In this document: piece after piece, positions 46,704 through 57,722 of the stretch
How the letters are laid out: each line of letters opens with the position of its first letter
Numbering within the stretch: position 1 is the first letter of the stretch
Source of the DNA: Byssothecium circinans
Lineage: Eukaryota; Ascomycota; Dothideomycetes; Pleosporales; Massarinaceae
Direction of reading: 5' to 3'
Length of the DNA: 64,000 bases
Assembly (NCBI GenBank): GCA_010015675.1
Contig: ML976982.1
Span: 503,689 to 567,688, forward strand
The notes under the pieces: model-generated
Told to the model about the DNA's origin: nothing
What the model saw: only the letters and a program-made list of their open reading frames with translations
The model's database searches: none
Made by a program: the position numbers and the translations under genes

Positions 46704-47472
46704 CTTTACTTTCAAAAGACTCAGGTGCTTCGAGGGAAGCAGTCAAGATAAAAAACAATAAATTAGTACCTACATCAAGCCCCTATTGTACTTCTCGGCT
46801 GGGCGTGTGGAATGCATATTACGTCGCATCCAGCGGGTCCACACAACTTCCAATGCAACGCGAACCAATCAACCGCGCCCCTGCATTACCGTACAATCTG
46901 ACCCGTGCAGTCATCTCTACCGGATATCGGCGTTATTACTTATTTATGGATCGTGAGTGTCTGTGCTTGGTGTCGCACAGCGTTCGCCGTTGAGCGGTTC
47001 TAATGTCATGTGCATTCCACGGGGCGGAAGGTGGGTTTGTGCGACGCTGTATCTAGTTACTCAATGGGGGAAAGAGTGTAGCAGATTTGTGGGGTTAATA
47101 AGGGTGGGTGTTTTGGTGCGAGGGTCGTCGGCGGAGAGATGGAGTTACAGAATTTGGGAAGCTTTGGCTGGATGTCGGGAGTGCTGTACGGGTGCGATGG
47201 GTTGAGTCGTCTCTCCACGGTTGAGTAACTTGTTGTCGAGATAAAATGTGCTTGATTGCGGTTATGAAGACGGGTTCGTCTAGGTATTTGTCGGAAGGTT
47301 GGACAAGTGAGCATATTGGATTTGCTGTATGTGGTAGAGTTCGATGTCAAGACGTAAATTTATGGAGAAAGCATGGAGAGAAGGCTGATCTAATATTGTT
47401 TAAGGGCATTGCTGAAAATTTGATGTCTTGAGTAGCGATAGAAAGTTAGGGGAGTCTGGAAATGGGTCAGTG
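46704..47472. other. Divergent intergenic region, no gene recognised
   Basis: About 770 bp between the MFS gene and an unknown gene on the other strand. No coding sequence is supported. Confidence 0.5.
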
Positions 47473-48270
47473 ATGGCGTGGGCAATTCAACTTTACTCCA
47501 ATACCGCATACGCATTGCTACATTCGATGGTAGAAAGCGGAGAGCTCTCCTCCAACGTGAGCCTTGCGCACGTTCAAAGAGCAATATACTTTGGACGTGT
47601 TCGATACAATCGACGAGTCGACCAACGGTTCTCGGATGAACCATGTTTATACATTGTGCTTCCGCATATGCCAACAGATATCGAAATCGACTTCGTCGCT
47701 GAGCGCCTCCTCGAAGATATCATCGTCTCCAGCTTCAAGGAAGCGATGAACGAGTACAAAAGCCCCAGTGTTCCCGGAGGTGCCAAACGACCTACACCTC
47801 TATTCACGAACAAGCAAAAGGCGTCGGAAGAACCCTCCGAATACCGTGTCTATACCCACCTGTTCGAGAGCTGGGATGCCAATAACAATGTCGAGGGCAC
47901 AGAGAACCCTTCGATAGAACGCGCTCGAAGGGAGATTCATCGTCTTGCGTGGAGATACATGGAAGAAAAAGCCGATAGTATTTCCAAGATGGAGCATGGT
48001 TCCGTCTTCCAAGACATGATCCTGTTGGTTGTCGTTCCTCGTATTGAGTATACAGTGACGAGCACCATTGGACCGAGGTACATAGAGGGCGCAGACCCTG
48101 CGTTTGCTGCGAAGGAGGCTATGGATCTGTATAGCAATGATTTGGACGGGAATTTCCTAGGTCCAGTACGCGTTGCCTTCCAAAGCGAGTTTGGCTTGAA
48201 GAAAGGCAGCGAAGTTCGTGTCGGGCAAACTGGGCGTCCGAGCATTAAGACGTTTTTCGAGAGGTCTTAG
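47473..48270 (+). CDS. Hypothetical protein, 265 residues
   Basis: An uninterrupted frame from ATG 47473 (MAWAIQLYSNTAYALLH) to a stop at 48268-48270. The composition is that of a folded soluble protein with predicted helices (LLEDIIVSSFKEAMNEY, RAIYFGRVRYNRRV, IHRLAWRYMEEKADS) and a hydrophobic strand DMILLVVVPRIEYTV. No signal peptide, membrane segment or known domain was recognised. Being intronless beside an area of pseudogenes, it may be a lineage-specific gene. Confidence 0.6.
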   Translation: MAWAIQLYSNTAYALLHSMVESGELSSNVSLAHVQRAIYFGRVRYNRRVDQRFSDEPCLYIVLPHMPTDIEIDFVAERLLEDIIVSSFKEAMNEYKSPSVPGGAKRPTPLFTNKQKASEEPSEYRVYTHLFESWDANNNVEGTENPSIERARREIHRLAWRYMEEKADSISKMEHGSVFQDMILLVVVPRIEYTVTSTIGPRYIEGADPAFAAKEAMDLYSNDLDGNFLGPVRVAFQSEFGLKKGSEVRVGQTGRPSIKTFFERS

Positions 48271-48739
48271 ACCAAATCGAGAATGCTTGGTCAGGTGGAA
48301 TGGTGAATGGTGGAGATTTCTCAAGAAAAAAGTTCGTTTTAGGTAGTTTGTGATTATCCCGAAATCCTAGTTACCGACATAGTTGCAGGCCGCGTAACGT
48401 ATCGTACTTCAATCTTTACTTGGCTCGCTCCTCGAGCAATTCATATAGATAAGTAGCCTTTAAATATCTATATGTTGCCAGAGAGATCTCTTGTAGCTGA
48501 TAGGGCTTCTCCTTAGATTCCACTTAACCTTCATTTCCAAGAACTAGTTCGCGCCCTGGAGAGCACCACGCAAAGCAGATCCTGCTTCCTTTCGTATAAA
48601 TACAACGAGAGCTTAGCAGTAAGTATTCTCAGTGAGAAGATCTTCGATTTCACCGGCGTTACCTCAGCTTGGGTCGCGGACGAAATGTGTAAGATTTTGC
48701 GCACTCGAAAATCTCCAGGCAGCGCACGCCAAGACTCTC
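48271..48739. other. Region before the coiled-coil pseudogene
   Basis: About 470 bp. From about 48530 on it may hold an eroded 5' part of the pseudogene (for example FLSYKYNESLAV), but frames are broken and no boundaries can be set. Confidence 0.35.
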
Positions 48740-49470
48740 TTTTACGAAGCTCAAGGCAACGCGCAAGGAAGGACAGCTTTTTGAAATGTCCATGCAGAGC
48801 GACTTCGAGCAGCGGATTCGTGACCTCGATGAGCGGGAGATGCGTTTCGAGCAAAAGAAGGGCGATTTTTGAAGCGGAGCAGAGGCTCCAGGAAGAGCGC
48901 GAGGTTGATCGCAAGGAACTCATGGACACGATCAAGAGTCAGGAAAAAATGGTCGTCGAGCTCAAAGAACGTGATCAGAACTAGGCGGAATGGTACGAGA
49001 CTTTGAAGTCCAGCGTCTTGAAAACTCCCCACATGAAACTCACCAGCAAGGTCACTAGCGATACGAAGTCAGTTTTCGAGATTTCACAACACCCAGGCCG
49101 TGTGCTCAACGGCCAGACAGATCCCACGACTTCCACGGGCTATCCCTAGGAGTCAATATTCAATAGTCGTTCAGAACAGCAGAAACAGGCTGATCCTATT
49201 GACGCTGGAAATGTGAATACTGGGTAGTCATCGGTGGGGGCGTCTCTGAAGCAGGGACTTCCTACGTCGGCACCTTCGATGCAGGAGACGCAGCCAACCC
49301 CCTCACTAGTGAACAGCTCATCCCTCAGCGTGTATTCGGACGATGGATTGAAGGGTTGCCAAAGAATGGTGGAGGGCCATAGGGCCGTGGATGAAAGCCG
49401 CCCGGAGTAACGGTCGTGGTCATGCCTGGAGCGGGTTGTTGACCGTTCAGTAAATTTTTTATATTGAATG
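48740..49470 (+). pseudogene. Coiled-coil protein pseudogene with one frameshift and four stops
   Basis: A coiled-coil reading frame (SDFEQRIRDLDEREMRFEQKK) breaks at a five-T run at 48866-48870, where one extra base shifts the frame; it continues EAEQRLQEEREVDRKELMDTI. The second frame then runs to about 49470 interrupted only by TAG at 48983, TAG at 49148, TAG at 49227 and TAA at 49408, each of which would be CAG or CAA with a single C-to-T change. The parent family is not recognised. This is direct evidence of decay, but with no intact copy in the window the original gene model is uncertain. Confidence 0.62.
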
Positions 49471-50149
49471 GAAATCATTTGCTATACCTGCTGCTCCGAT
49501 ACTTTGCATGACACCGTGATGTGTTTGTTGTTGCAGTTGAACGTGCTGACCTATTCTGATCGTCTTCTATTGGATCTCCGTCTCCTCCGCAGTGTCTGGC
49601 ATCTCCCCGATTCCTGTTTGACTGGCTAAAAAGAGCCATTCGCTGCCGGTTTGATGGAATATCCAAATATATGTGGGCCCTTCATGTTGAGGAAGAATGA
49701 TCCAGTGACTTTAGATGTTGAAAGTTGCGCTGACGAAAAATCTCTCGGCCGAATCGGAGACCGATCAGCATCTCCGACGGACAAACTCTCGTAATCCGAC
49801 CCTCCGATGAATACCATTCACATGGCCGCCGCTTCAGCCACACACCTCCGCATCATCGCTTTAATCCCTCTGTAACCCGCGAAGTCCTTTTTCACGATGC
49901 GCTTCCTATGCTTCATGTGGCATCCTCTCCAAGGACGGAGGCGACGTGGCGTCCGTCTGTTTCGCACGAAGTCGGAGCCGCGATGAAAGCTCTGTGCCCC
50001 CTAGAATATAAGAAGGATAGGTACATTCCGTTTTTCTTTCCATCAAACAGCCGTTCCAACATACTACTTGAAAGTGATCCAAAAATCCTGTCATCCCATC
50101 AACTTACATCATCAATATTCTGATCTCTTTACCACACAAACCGCTCATC
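49471..50149. other. Intergenic, nothing recognised
   Basis: About 680 bp upstream of the NmrA-like gene. No conserved frame was found. Confidence 0.5.
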
Positions 50150-51052
50150 ATGTCACGCACCCTCCTCATCACCGGCGCAACCGGCAACCAAGGCGGAGCA
50201 GTCATCAAAGCCCTCCAAGGGACCACTTTCGAAATACTCGCTGTAACGCGCAACACCACATCTCCATCCGCCCAAAACCTCGCCTCCTCATCCCCCAACA
50301 TCAAGCTCGTCCAAGGCGACCTAGACAACACCCCCGCGCTCTTCGAAGCTGCGCGGAAAGCCACCACGAACCCCATCTGGGGCGTTTACAGCGTCCAGGC
50401 GAAACCCACCGGCGATGTTTCTGTTGAAGAAGTGCAGGGGAAGAGCCTCATTGACGCTTCCATCACCGCGAAAGTCGAGTTCTTCGCGTACAGTTCGGTA
50501 GATCGTGGGGGCGAGAAGAGCTCGGAGAACCCGACGCCTGTCCCGCACTGGGCGACTAAGCATCGCGTGGAGAAGTATCTTGAGCAGAAAGCCCCTGCGG
50601 CTGGGATGAACTACACCGTCCTGCGACCGACCTGTTTCATGGAGAACATCACCAACGATTTCGCCGGCAAGGCAATGGCGGGCTCATGGTCCGCAGTTCT
50701 TAAAGATAAGCCCTTGCAGCTAGTCGCTACCAAAGACATTGGATGGTTTGGCGCCGAGGCATTCAAGCGGCCTCAAGAGTTCGCGGGTCGATATATCTCG
50801 CTGGCAGGCGCGGAGTTGACGTATGCGGAAGCGAGTGCGATTTTTAAGTTGAAGCTTGGGAAGGAGATGCCGGCGACGTATGGGTGTCTGGCAAAGGGGC
50901 TGCTGCTTGCTGTGAAGAGCTTGGGGGCTATGTTCGATTATTTGAAGAAGGGGGAGCTTGGTGCGAATGTGGAGGAGTTGAGGAGGATGCATCCCGAATT
51001 GATGGATTTTGGGACTTGGTTGGAGAAGGAGAGTCAGTTCCGTGAGAACTAA
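50150..51052 (+). CDS. NmrA-like family NAD(P)-binding protein
   Basis: An intronless gene of 300 residues. The atypical SDR motif TGATGNQGGAVIKAL lies at the N-terminus, then VQGDLDN, a YSVQAKP segment, FFAYSSVDRGG with HWATKHRVEKYL, and YTVLRPTCFMENITND. These are the marks of the NmrA/HSCARG group, redox sensors that bind NADP(H) but often lack reductase activity; some members act as enzymes in secondary metabolism. The catalytic Tyr of classical SDRs is replaced (HWATKHRVEK), which suits a sensor. The start MSRTLLITGAT is standard. Confidence 0.93.
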   Translation: MSRTLLITGATGNQGGAVIKALQGTTFEILAVTRNTTSPSAQNLASSSPNIKLVQGDLDNTPALFEAARKATTNPIWGVYSVQAKPTGDVSVEEVQGKSLIDASITAKVEFFAYSSVDRGGEKSSENPTPVPHWATKHRVEKYLEQKAPAAGMNYTVLRPTCFMENITNDFAGKAMAGSWSAVLKDKPLQLVATKDIGWFGAEAFKRPQEFAGRYISLAGAELTYAEASAIFKLKLGKEMPATYGCLAKGLLLAVKSLGAMFDYLKKGELGANVEELRRMHPELMDFGTWLEKESQFREN

Positions 51053-51848
51053 GTCAGGGGGAGGCTGGAAGAGATGGCGTTTTAAATTCATACAGGGGTA
51101 CTTTAGTTCCTTCGGTAGCATGGTTTTCGGCGTTTAGATATTTAGGGCACTTGACTATTTTCACAACCTAATTTACACTATTTCACATACTTTGTATCCA
51201 GGCTGAGAGGGTATTAAACATACACCAAAGCTCATATGTATCTTACCCTCTAAAATCCATCACTTCCTTCAACCCCAAACCCAAACCTCAATCCAACAGA
51301 AAATCCAGCATTCACCATTCGTCCCGAGGTCTTATCTGCTCCAAAGACGCCAGTGATGGCTTGTAGTTCTAGGATATACGACAAGTGTTGAGTTACAGCC
51401 TGGTTCAGCAGATGTGAAGCACAACCATTCCAGGTATCTTTTACCTCTGTATAAGGTTGAGGTCGCCCATAGCCTCATTAAGACAATTCTTCGACATCCT
51501 GCCCCTATCCCCTTCCTTGAGGAACTCTAATCTAAAAAAATTCCCATTGCAATCGACTAGGCGTATTTACAGAGCAATTAAATTTAAGCAACTTGAAAAT
51601 CTGCGTCTACGTGCCTTGATTAGGCCATTCTGCGTTGCGCTTGTTTATCAACTGCCCCCCCTCGGGTGGAGTGGCCCCACAGGCTCCATCTGCAATTCTT
51701 CGTCGGTTAATTCCCTCGCTTCCGACATCATCTTTCCCAAATTCGCATGCCTTTGCTCCCAACCGCCGCCTGGCGTCGGGTTGCCTGGAATTTTCTTCAC
51801 CGCGTCCAGCCTCGGAGGTCCCCAATACCCGAGGTTCTCTCGATACTG
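51053..51848. other. Convergent intergenic region, nothing recognised
   Basis: About 800 bp between the NmrA-like gene and the 3' end of the sulfatase pseudogene. No gene is supported. Confidence 0.5.
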
Positions 51849-53874
51849 TTATCCAAACCCTTTCTCTGCGTCTGGTGGGTAGTATGGTCGTTCGTTTGAC
51901 GTCTCGAGGAGAGTCAAACATTCCTTAATATTGACCTGCGGGAATGATGCATAGTATTCGTCATACTTGGGATCTAGGGAGTCATCTAGGGTCTCCACAG
52001 GCTTGTCAGAGGAGGCGTTCGGTGACTGCAGGACACTCCATGGCTTGCAGCATGTGTCTTGTGTGCAGGATTTTCCGACCAGCAGCAGAGCATTCATCCT
52101 CATCATGACTCGCTTGATCGCCGGGTCCGTCGAGTTAGCTAGATTTGTCAGTTCGTAAGGGTCCTCCTAGGTTCACGTTAGCTCGGGAAAATAATATTAG
52201 AAACCAAAAACCCACGGTTGTGTTGTACAGTTCCGTATCATGAGTGCACCATCTTGAGTACATCCATGAGGACTTCTTGCTGACTACGCGCATAGTCTTG
52301 TAATCGTTGCCCGAGAAGAGCCCTGGCTGTCCTGCATCACCTTCAGGGGCAGCTTGGATCTCCGTATTGCCACGACCCTAGTACTCAATATTGATAGCCT
52401 CTTTTGCCTTTGCAATAGATGGAGAGTGCGGGTTCTTCCACGCTTCAAGCAGGCTGGCTCCGTCCAAGAAAGGGGGGTAGTCATGGCTAGGGAGTCCTGC
52501 GATTTCAAGGAACGTTAGGGCAAAGTCGACAACCGCGCTGGGCAAGTCCGAAACGACACCTTTCTTCACACCCGGCCCACGGACAACCAAAGGAATGTTC
52601 GTGTCCTCCAGGTATGGGGTAGTTTTGCCAGCCGCATGTCAGTGCGTGCAAAGGTGATAACCCTGATCGGTAGAATAGACGACTGGAATGAATGATCATG
52701 TGGGAAAGGATCATCAGGTGTTGGTAGCACTGACTATATGTGTTATCCAAGAGATCGTTTTCCCTCAGCATCTCCGTCACATCCTTGATAATATCATCGA
52801 CGCCTTGAAGAGAATCCAATCGGCGGCGATAGAGGCGGTCGACCTAGTCGATCACAGTTTGGTTCATGAGGGGAAGCTTCCCGACCCAGCTAGGCTTGCT
52901 CTTTTGGTAGTCATCTTTGGGGTTCCAGTTCGGCGTTCGAGGAGTAGTCATATTTGGGAAGCTGCCAAAATACCGGGCAGGGGGGGTGGGTGGGTCAACG
53001 ATGTTTTCGACGTGTGGAGCAGTTGGGGCAATCATGAGGAAGAACGGATCATCTTCCTTGACAAGTGTTTCCAGCCTCGCAAGGCTTTGATGAAGGTCGC
53101 ATTTCAGCTTCAGTCCTGAGCATAGTGTGGGCGATATGCACGCTTTGATTCTGACAACGTCTGTTTGCTGATAGCCACGATACCACTTGGGCCTTGCTCC
53201 GTTTTCGGACATGACAACGCTGTTGTGCACGTTGGTATAAGGGTCAAGCTAAACCGTTGCCGTTCGTTAGCCGAGTGAGAAAACGGTAGCAGACATCAAG
53301 CTCACCAAGCAATCAATGTGGCCCCATCCTTTTGGGGCAGGATTATAGTTAACCATGTTGTTGCCATTCAGCAGTTTCCCGACGTCTGTAGATTGGATCC
53401 AGTTAGCATGCTGCCGCGCGTCTAATCTAGGGCTAAAACTAACTTACATTCGGTCCTGTATCCGGCCTTGTTCAGCCAGTGGGGAAGGTAATCGTCGTCC
53501 TCTTTGGCAGCGGCGAATTTTCCATATCCACCTCTGTTGGTACTCGTCAGCGATTGTTGTCCAATGCTGTTGAGGATATGTAATCTCTGACCCAGGCGGA
53601 TGGACGTGAGTGTTGTTGGTATTGTGCGCGTGTTGACCACGAATCAAAGACACACGACTCGGCAGCAGACAGTGACGGTTGCATAGTGATTGGTGAAAAG
53701 AGTTCCTTGCTCGACCAATTCTTCTTGGAGCGCTTTCATCGAATCCAGCGAGTTAGCGTGGTAGTCTTGATCATCGGTGAAGATGAAGACTATATTGGGC
53801 TTCTTGTTGCGGTCAGTACTGGCACAGTGGCCACAGATAGCTAATCCTGAGAGGAAAACCGAAGAGAGCCTCAT
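51849..53874 (-). pseudogene. Arylsulfatase pseudogene
   Basis: Exons of a secreted type I sulfatase can be followed from a signal peptide (MRLSSVFLSGLAICGHCAS) and the metal site PNIVFIFTDDQDYHANSLD to the C-terminal YDEYYASFPQVN part, with GT-AG introns between. The gene is broken: at 53663-53667 one base is missing inside the catalytic CCPSR motif, so the frame leaves the Cys-Pro-Ser-Arg signature and meets a stop 5 codons later; an in-frame TAG follows VID near 52847; and another follows INIEY near 52380. The rest (RGQHAHNTNNTHV, HWLNKAGYRTE, PFFLMIAPTAPH, STDQGYH region, LEDTNIPLVVRGPG) remains readable. Fungal enzymes of this group hydrolyse aryl sulfate esters. A sequencing error could explain one break, not all three. 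Confidence 0.88.
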
Positions 53875-54851
53875 GATGCACCGGAGAGCGATGCTGGGAA
53901 AATGCCAATTTTCAGGATTCTCCTTATGATTTAAATATTCCGATCCCTGGTTACAACGCATCTTGCAAAAGAACGCCCAGACAGCAAACGCTCGCAATAC
54001 CCCCGCAAAATTACGACCATATCGTGCAAAGATACGCAACCGGCAAATCTTCCTTGAAAACCAGGAAGAAGCTTTGGCGGGACGGACGAAGCAGCGCAAA
54101 AGGCATCGTTGAAGCTGGTAGTCAAGTAGCGACATACTAGCTTAACAGTAACATTCGCATTATTGGCTCTCGCCATGAGCACCTCCGCAGCTACCGGGTC
54201 GCCGCTCGGCACCTGGGCTTTCCACATGATTCAGTTTCTCTCTGGTGAACCTTGAAGGGGCCTTTTTAAAGTCACGTGGAAGAAAATCGTCCACGGGTGC
54301 CGCTTCACGGAGAGCCACAAGAAGCTCGCAAGAAGGAGAATCAATGCGGGGTTGGTGCTCTAGCACTATCGCAGAGTAGGGGAGAAATAAATGAAAGTAA
54401 CTCCGCGAGTCTGACCCAGGCCGTTTGATGTGAGAATAAAACAGTTGTTGACGTGCTTCTGCGCATCCGAGAGTCGCATCTTTTCCCCCTAGGGTTCAAT
54501 AAGCATGCCCAGGTACAGGTTTGAACGAGTGGTAACTCTAGGAATCGTGACCACGGGAACGACAAAAGATCGATAGCAGTACAATAAACGCGAGCGGCAT
54601 GTCAGGAGGATCGACCACTCCTATGAGAATATGGAGCTTTGTTGATTGAACGATTCTATGATAAAAACTCCCCTCTGCGGTGCGCGTTCGGCGGTCGCTT
54701 ATATAAGCCCCAGAATTTCGCACACAATACAGACCCCGCCACCGCGACCACCACCTTGCACCCACACACCGTTACTAACCTGAACCCCCACATACGGAGA
54801 CGCAAAATACAACCTCTGATACAACCTCCCCGCATACCACACACCGCAACA
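53875..54851. other. Intergenic region with TIF35 promoter
   Basis: Nearly 1 kb between the sulfatase pseudogene start and TIF35. No gene is supported. A palindromic TATA element (CTTATATAAG) lies at 54699-54708, about 145 bp before the TIF35 start codon. Confidence 0.5.
54699..54708 (+). promoter_or_regulatory. TATA element upstream of TIF35
   Basis: CTTATATAAG, a perfect TATA-type palindrome about 145 bp upstream of the TIF35 ATG, in an otherwise GC-rich area and followed by a pyrimidine-rich leader. Confidence 0.45.
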
Positions 54852-55748
54852 ATGTCACGACCAGCAGGGTGAGCACCTCGTCCAACCCCGTCAAACCCAC
54901 ATTCACTAATTGTTCGCAGCCGAACCGACTGGGCCGAAGAGGAGGACGAGGACTCCCTCCAGCTCCCGCAGCAGCAAATCATCAAGAACAAGGACGGGAC
55001 CGAGACATTCATCACCTACTCCATTCGCGACGATGGCAAGAAGATCAAGACAACGCGCCGCATCAGGAAGACGGTCATCAAGCAGATTGTGAACCCGCGC
55101 GTGGCCGAGCGCAAGCACTGGGAAAAATTTGGAGCCGAGAAAGGCAAACCCGCGGGCCCGCAAACCGACACCGTCAGCGTCGCCGAGAATATCGTGTTCC
55201 GACCGTCCGTGAACTGGAAAGCGAGCAGCGACGACAAGACGGAGGAGGACAAGAAGAAGGCCGACCTCAAGCAGGCGAAGATCAAGTGCAGAATCTGCGG
55301 TGGCGACCATTTCACCACAAAATGTCCGTTCAAAGACACCATGGGCCCCGTCGAGGAAGCCACACCGGCCGACATGCCCGACGATGCGCCCCAGCCCGGT
55401 GGTGCGGGAACCGGCTCCGGAAGTTATGTGCCCCCGCATCTGCGAGGCCGTGCTGGTGGCGGCGAGAAGATGGGCGGCAAGTTCGACAGGGATGACTCGA
55501 CCACACTGCGCGTCACCAATGTGTCTGAGATTGCGGAGGAACAGGACTTGCGGGACATGTTCTCGAGGTTCGGACACGTTACGCGTGTGTTCTTGGCCAA
55601 GGACAGGGAGACGGGCAGGGCGAAGGGCTTTGCCTTCATTAGTTACGCGGACCGGTCAGATGCTGCCAAGGCTTGCGAGAAGATGGATGGGTATGGTTTC
55701 GGCCATCTCATCCTGCGTGTCGAATTCGCGAAGGACGGGAAAAAATAA
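54852..55748 (+). CDS. TIF35: Eukaryotic translation initiation factor 3 subunit g
   Basis: Exons 54852-54868 (17 nt) and 54920-55748 give 281 residues. The eIF3g N-terminal domain is clear ([50 protein letters not shown]), followed by a CCHC zinc knuckle [15 protein letters not shown], a PPHLRGR linker and a C-terminal RRM with RNP2 LRVTNVSE and RNP1 [11 protein letters not shown]. eIF3g binds eIF3i and helps scanning and reinitiation. The very short first exon encodes only MSRPAG; without it the frame has no good start. Confidence 0.95.
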
Positions 55749-56459
55749 GACGTGGCCAACTATCTTTCAAGGACTGGTTTCATGGCGTTCAACAGTGGGT
55801 TAGTGGGCTCTGCATATCTTGACGGTACGATAGAATGACTAGTAGAACCTACCGAAAGCATGGTTTGTTCTTCTTCCAATTTGATGTGGCTTCGTTGAGA
55901 TTTTGGTGATGAAACTCAGATTCGTCTCATCGCGAGATATCTCGCACCAGCTCCATGTGATTCACAGACAAATATTCTTCCAGACATCCAAAATTACCTG
56001 TTTGTTCTGGACAGGCTGTCCGATGGGGGATTAGGGGGAGTTTGCGGGGCGGAATGGGGTGGCGGTGCCGGAGGATGTTGATGAGGTCTATGGTGCTGGG
56101 GATTAGGAGTGTAGTTGGGGTATGCGGGTGCAGTTTAGCTTTGGTGCTGTGAGGAGGGGAGATGGTGTGAGCATGTGATGAGCATGAGGGCTGTTCATTT
56201 CATCTTCTTTTGCTCGTCTGATCGCTTTTCGGGTGTATAGAGTACAAAACCGGTGGCAGGTACTGTACATTATGCAAGAGCCACACAAGTCCTTCATTAT
56301 GCAAAGAAAGTCGTATATCCGCCCATTTTTATATACCTATAACCTAATTTCCGCCATGTACTAACGTATGAAGGTATCATCCGATCATCCAAGTCCAGTC
56401 CAGTCCAAGCAAGCCCCGTTTGCATCCCAAAGCCGTTCATATATATACACTATCGTCCC
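55749..56459. other. Convergent intergenic region TIF35/thymidylate synthase
   Basis: About 710 bp between convergent genes with no supported coding sequence. Confidence 0.5.
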
Positions 56460-57503
56460 TCAAACACTCATCTTCATAGCAATAGTCGGATGTGGCTTGT
56501 ACCCAACAACCTCAAAGTCCTCCGCCTTCCACCCATCAATACTGCACCCCTCCTCCCTCTTAATATTCAGCGTAGGAAACTCCCTCGGCTCCCTTTCTAG
56601 CTGCACCTTCAACGCATCCACATGGTCGAGATACACATGCGCATCGCCCATAGTATGGGTAAACGTGCCTGGCGTAAGATCGCAAGCACGCGCTAGCATG
56701 TGCGTGAGAAGGGCGTAAGAAGCAATGTTAAAAGGCACACCGAGACCCATATCGCAAGAGCGCTGATAGAGTATCGAATGCAAAACACCCTTTGCTTCTG
56801 CCTCTCCCTCCTTCGACCTGGGAAACGACACGTAAAACTGCGCAAACATATGGCAAGGCGGCAACGCCATCTTCTTCAGATCCGCAGGGTTCCACGCACT
56901 CAGTATAATCCGTCGGTCATATGGACTGTGTTTTAACTTGTGCACCACTTCTGCCAATTGATCAACACCCTGACCGGAATAATCTTTGTCATGCCCTTTG
57001 TACTCTGCGCCGAAATGCCGCCATTGGAATCCATAGACGGGCCCTAAATCGCCTTCTTCATGATGCGAAAGCCCCACGCTGTCCAAGTACGCGCGCGACC
57101 CATTGCCGTCCCAGATCTTTATCCCGGCGTCGGAGAGCGGTTTCGAGTGTGTGGAGCCTGCGATGAACCAGAGCAGTTCGGCAATGATGGCGCGCGTGAA
57201 TGTGCGTTTTGTGGTGAGGAGGGGGAGGATGAGCTCGGGTGGTTGTGAGGGGGAGGAGGAGGGGCGCGAGAGTGTGAATTTCATCTGCGGTGGCGCGAAG
57301 ATGGAGTAGGTTCCTGTACCGGTGCGGTCGGGACGGTGTTCGCCATCGCGGAGGATGTCGCCGATTAGGTTCAGGTATTGGTATTCATCGTGCGTGGGGT
57401 TGGGCGTGCTGGTTGCGGGGGGTGCGGTGGTGGGTGTTTCTTTGGTGGGTTTGGTGGAGGGGGAAGAGGGCGTGACGATGGGTTCGATGGCGGAGGGAGG
57501 CAT
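56460..57503 (-). CDS. Thymidylate synthase
   Basis: An intronless gene of 347 residues. After a Pro/Thr-rich N-terminal extension of about 37 residues comes the full catalytic domain: [11 protein letters not shown] (phosphate loop), [54 protein letters not shown] with the nucleophile Cys at residue 217, [25 protein letters not shown] and the C-terminal IAMKMSV. It converts dUMP and methylene-tetrahydrofolate to dTMP (yeast CDC21/TMP1). The start at 57503 is the first ATG. It shares a 219-bp promoter, with an MCB box, with the HAUS3-like gene. Confidence 0.98.
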   Translation of the reverse strand: MPPSAIEPIVTPSSPSTKPTKETPTTAPPATSTPNPTHDEYQYLNLIGDILRDGEHRPDRTGTGTYSIFAPPQMKFTLSRPSSSPSQPPELILPLLTTKRTFTRAIIAELLWFIAGSTHSKPLSDAGIKIWDGNGSRAYLDSVGLSHHEEGDLGPVYGFQWRHFGAEYKGHDKDYSGQGVDQLAEVVHKLKHSPYDRRIILSAWNPADLKKMALPPCHMFAQFYVSFPRSKEGEAEAKGVLHSILYQRSCDMGLGVPFNIASYALLTHMLARACDLTPGTFTHTMGDAHVYLDHVDALKVQLEREPREFPTLNIKREEGCSIDGWKAEDFEVVGYKPHPTIAMKMSV

Positions 57504-57599
57504 AATGGTGAGAATGGCGGTGTAGAGGCGTTGTTATGTGAGGCGTGGGTTACGAGGGGAGAAGCGCAGAAGAAAAATACAAGAATGAGTCGCGTAGAA

Positions 57600-57605
57600 A
57601 CGCGT
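57600..57605. promoter_or_regulatory. MCB box (ACGCGT) in the thymidylate synthase promoter
   Basis: A perfect MluI cell-cycle box, with further CGCG cores within 20 bp on both sides (TCGCGT at 57590-57595 and GCGCGA near 57620). MCB elements drive G1/S expression of thymidylate synthase in budding yeast through MBF; the same control is inferred here. Confidence 0.6.
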
Positions 57606-57722
57606 CAGGGTCAGGAAGGCGCGACTGCGCGAATGCAAGTAAAGGGCCGCCGAAGTGCTAGGCTTGTTCAGTGCTTCACCGCCAAACACTTGGGCATCAA
57701 CACTCGACACATATCAAGCATT

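Noticed and set aside
53422..53640. Second frameshift in the sulfatase after HVHPPG
   Set aside because: A GT-AG intron (GTCAGAG to CAACAG) restores GGYGKFAAAK in frame, so this break is normal splicing.
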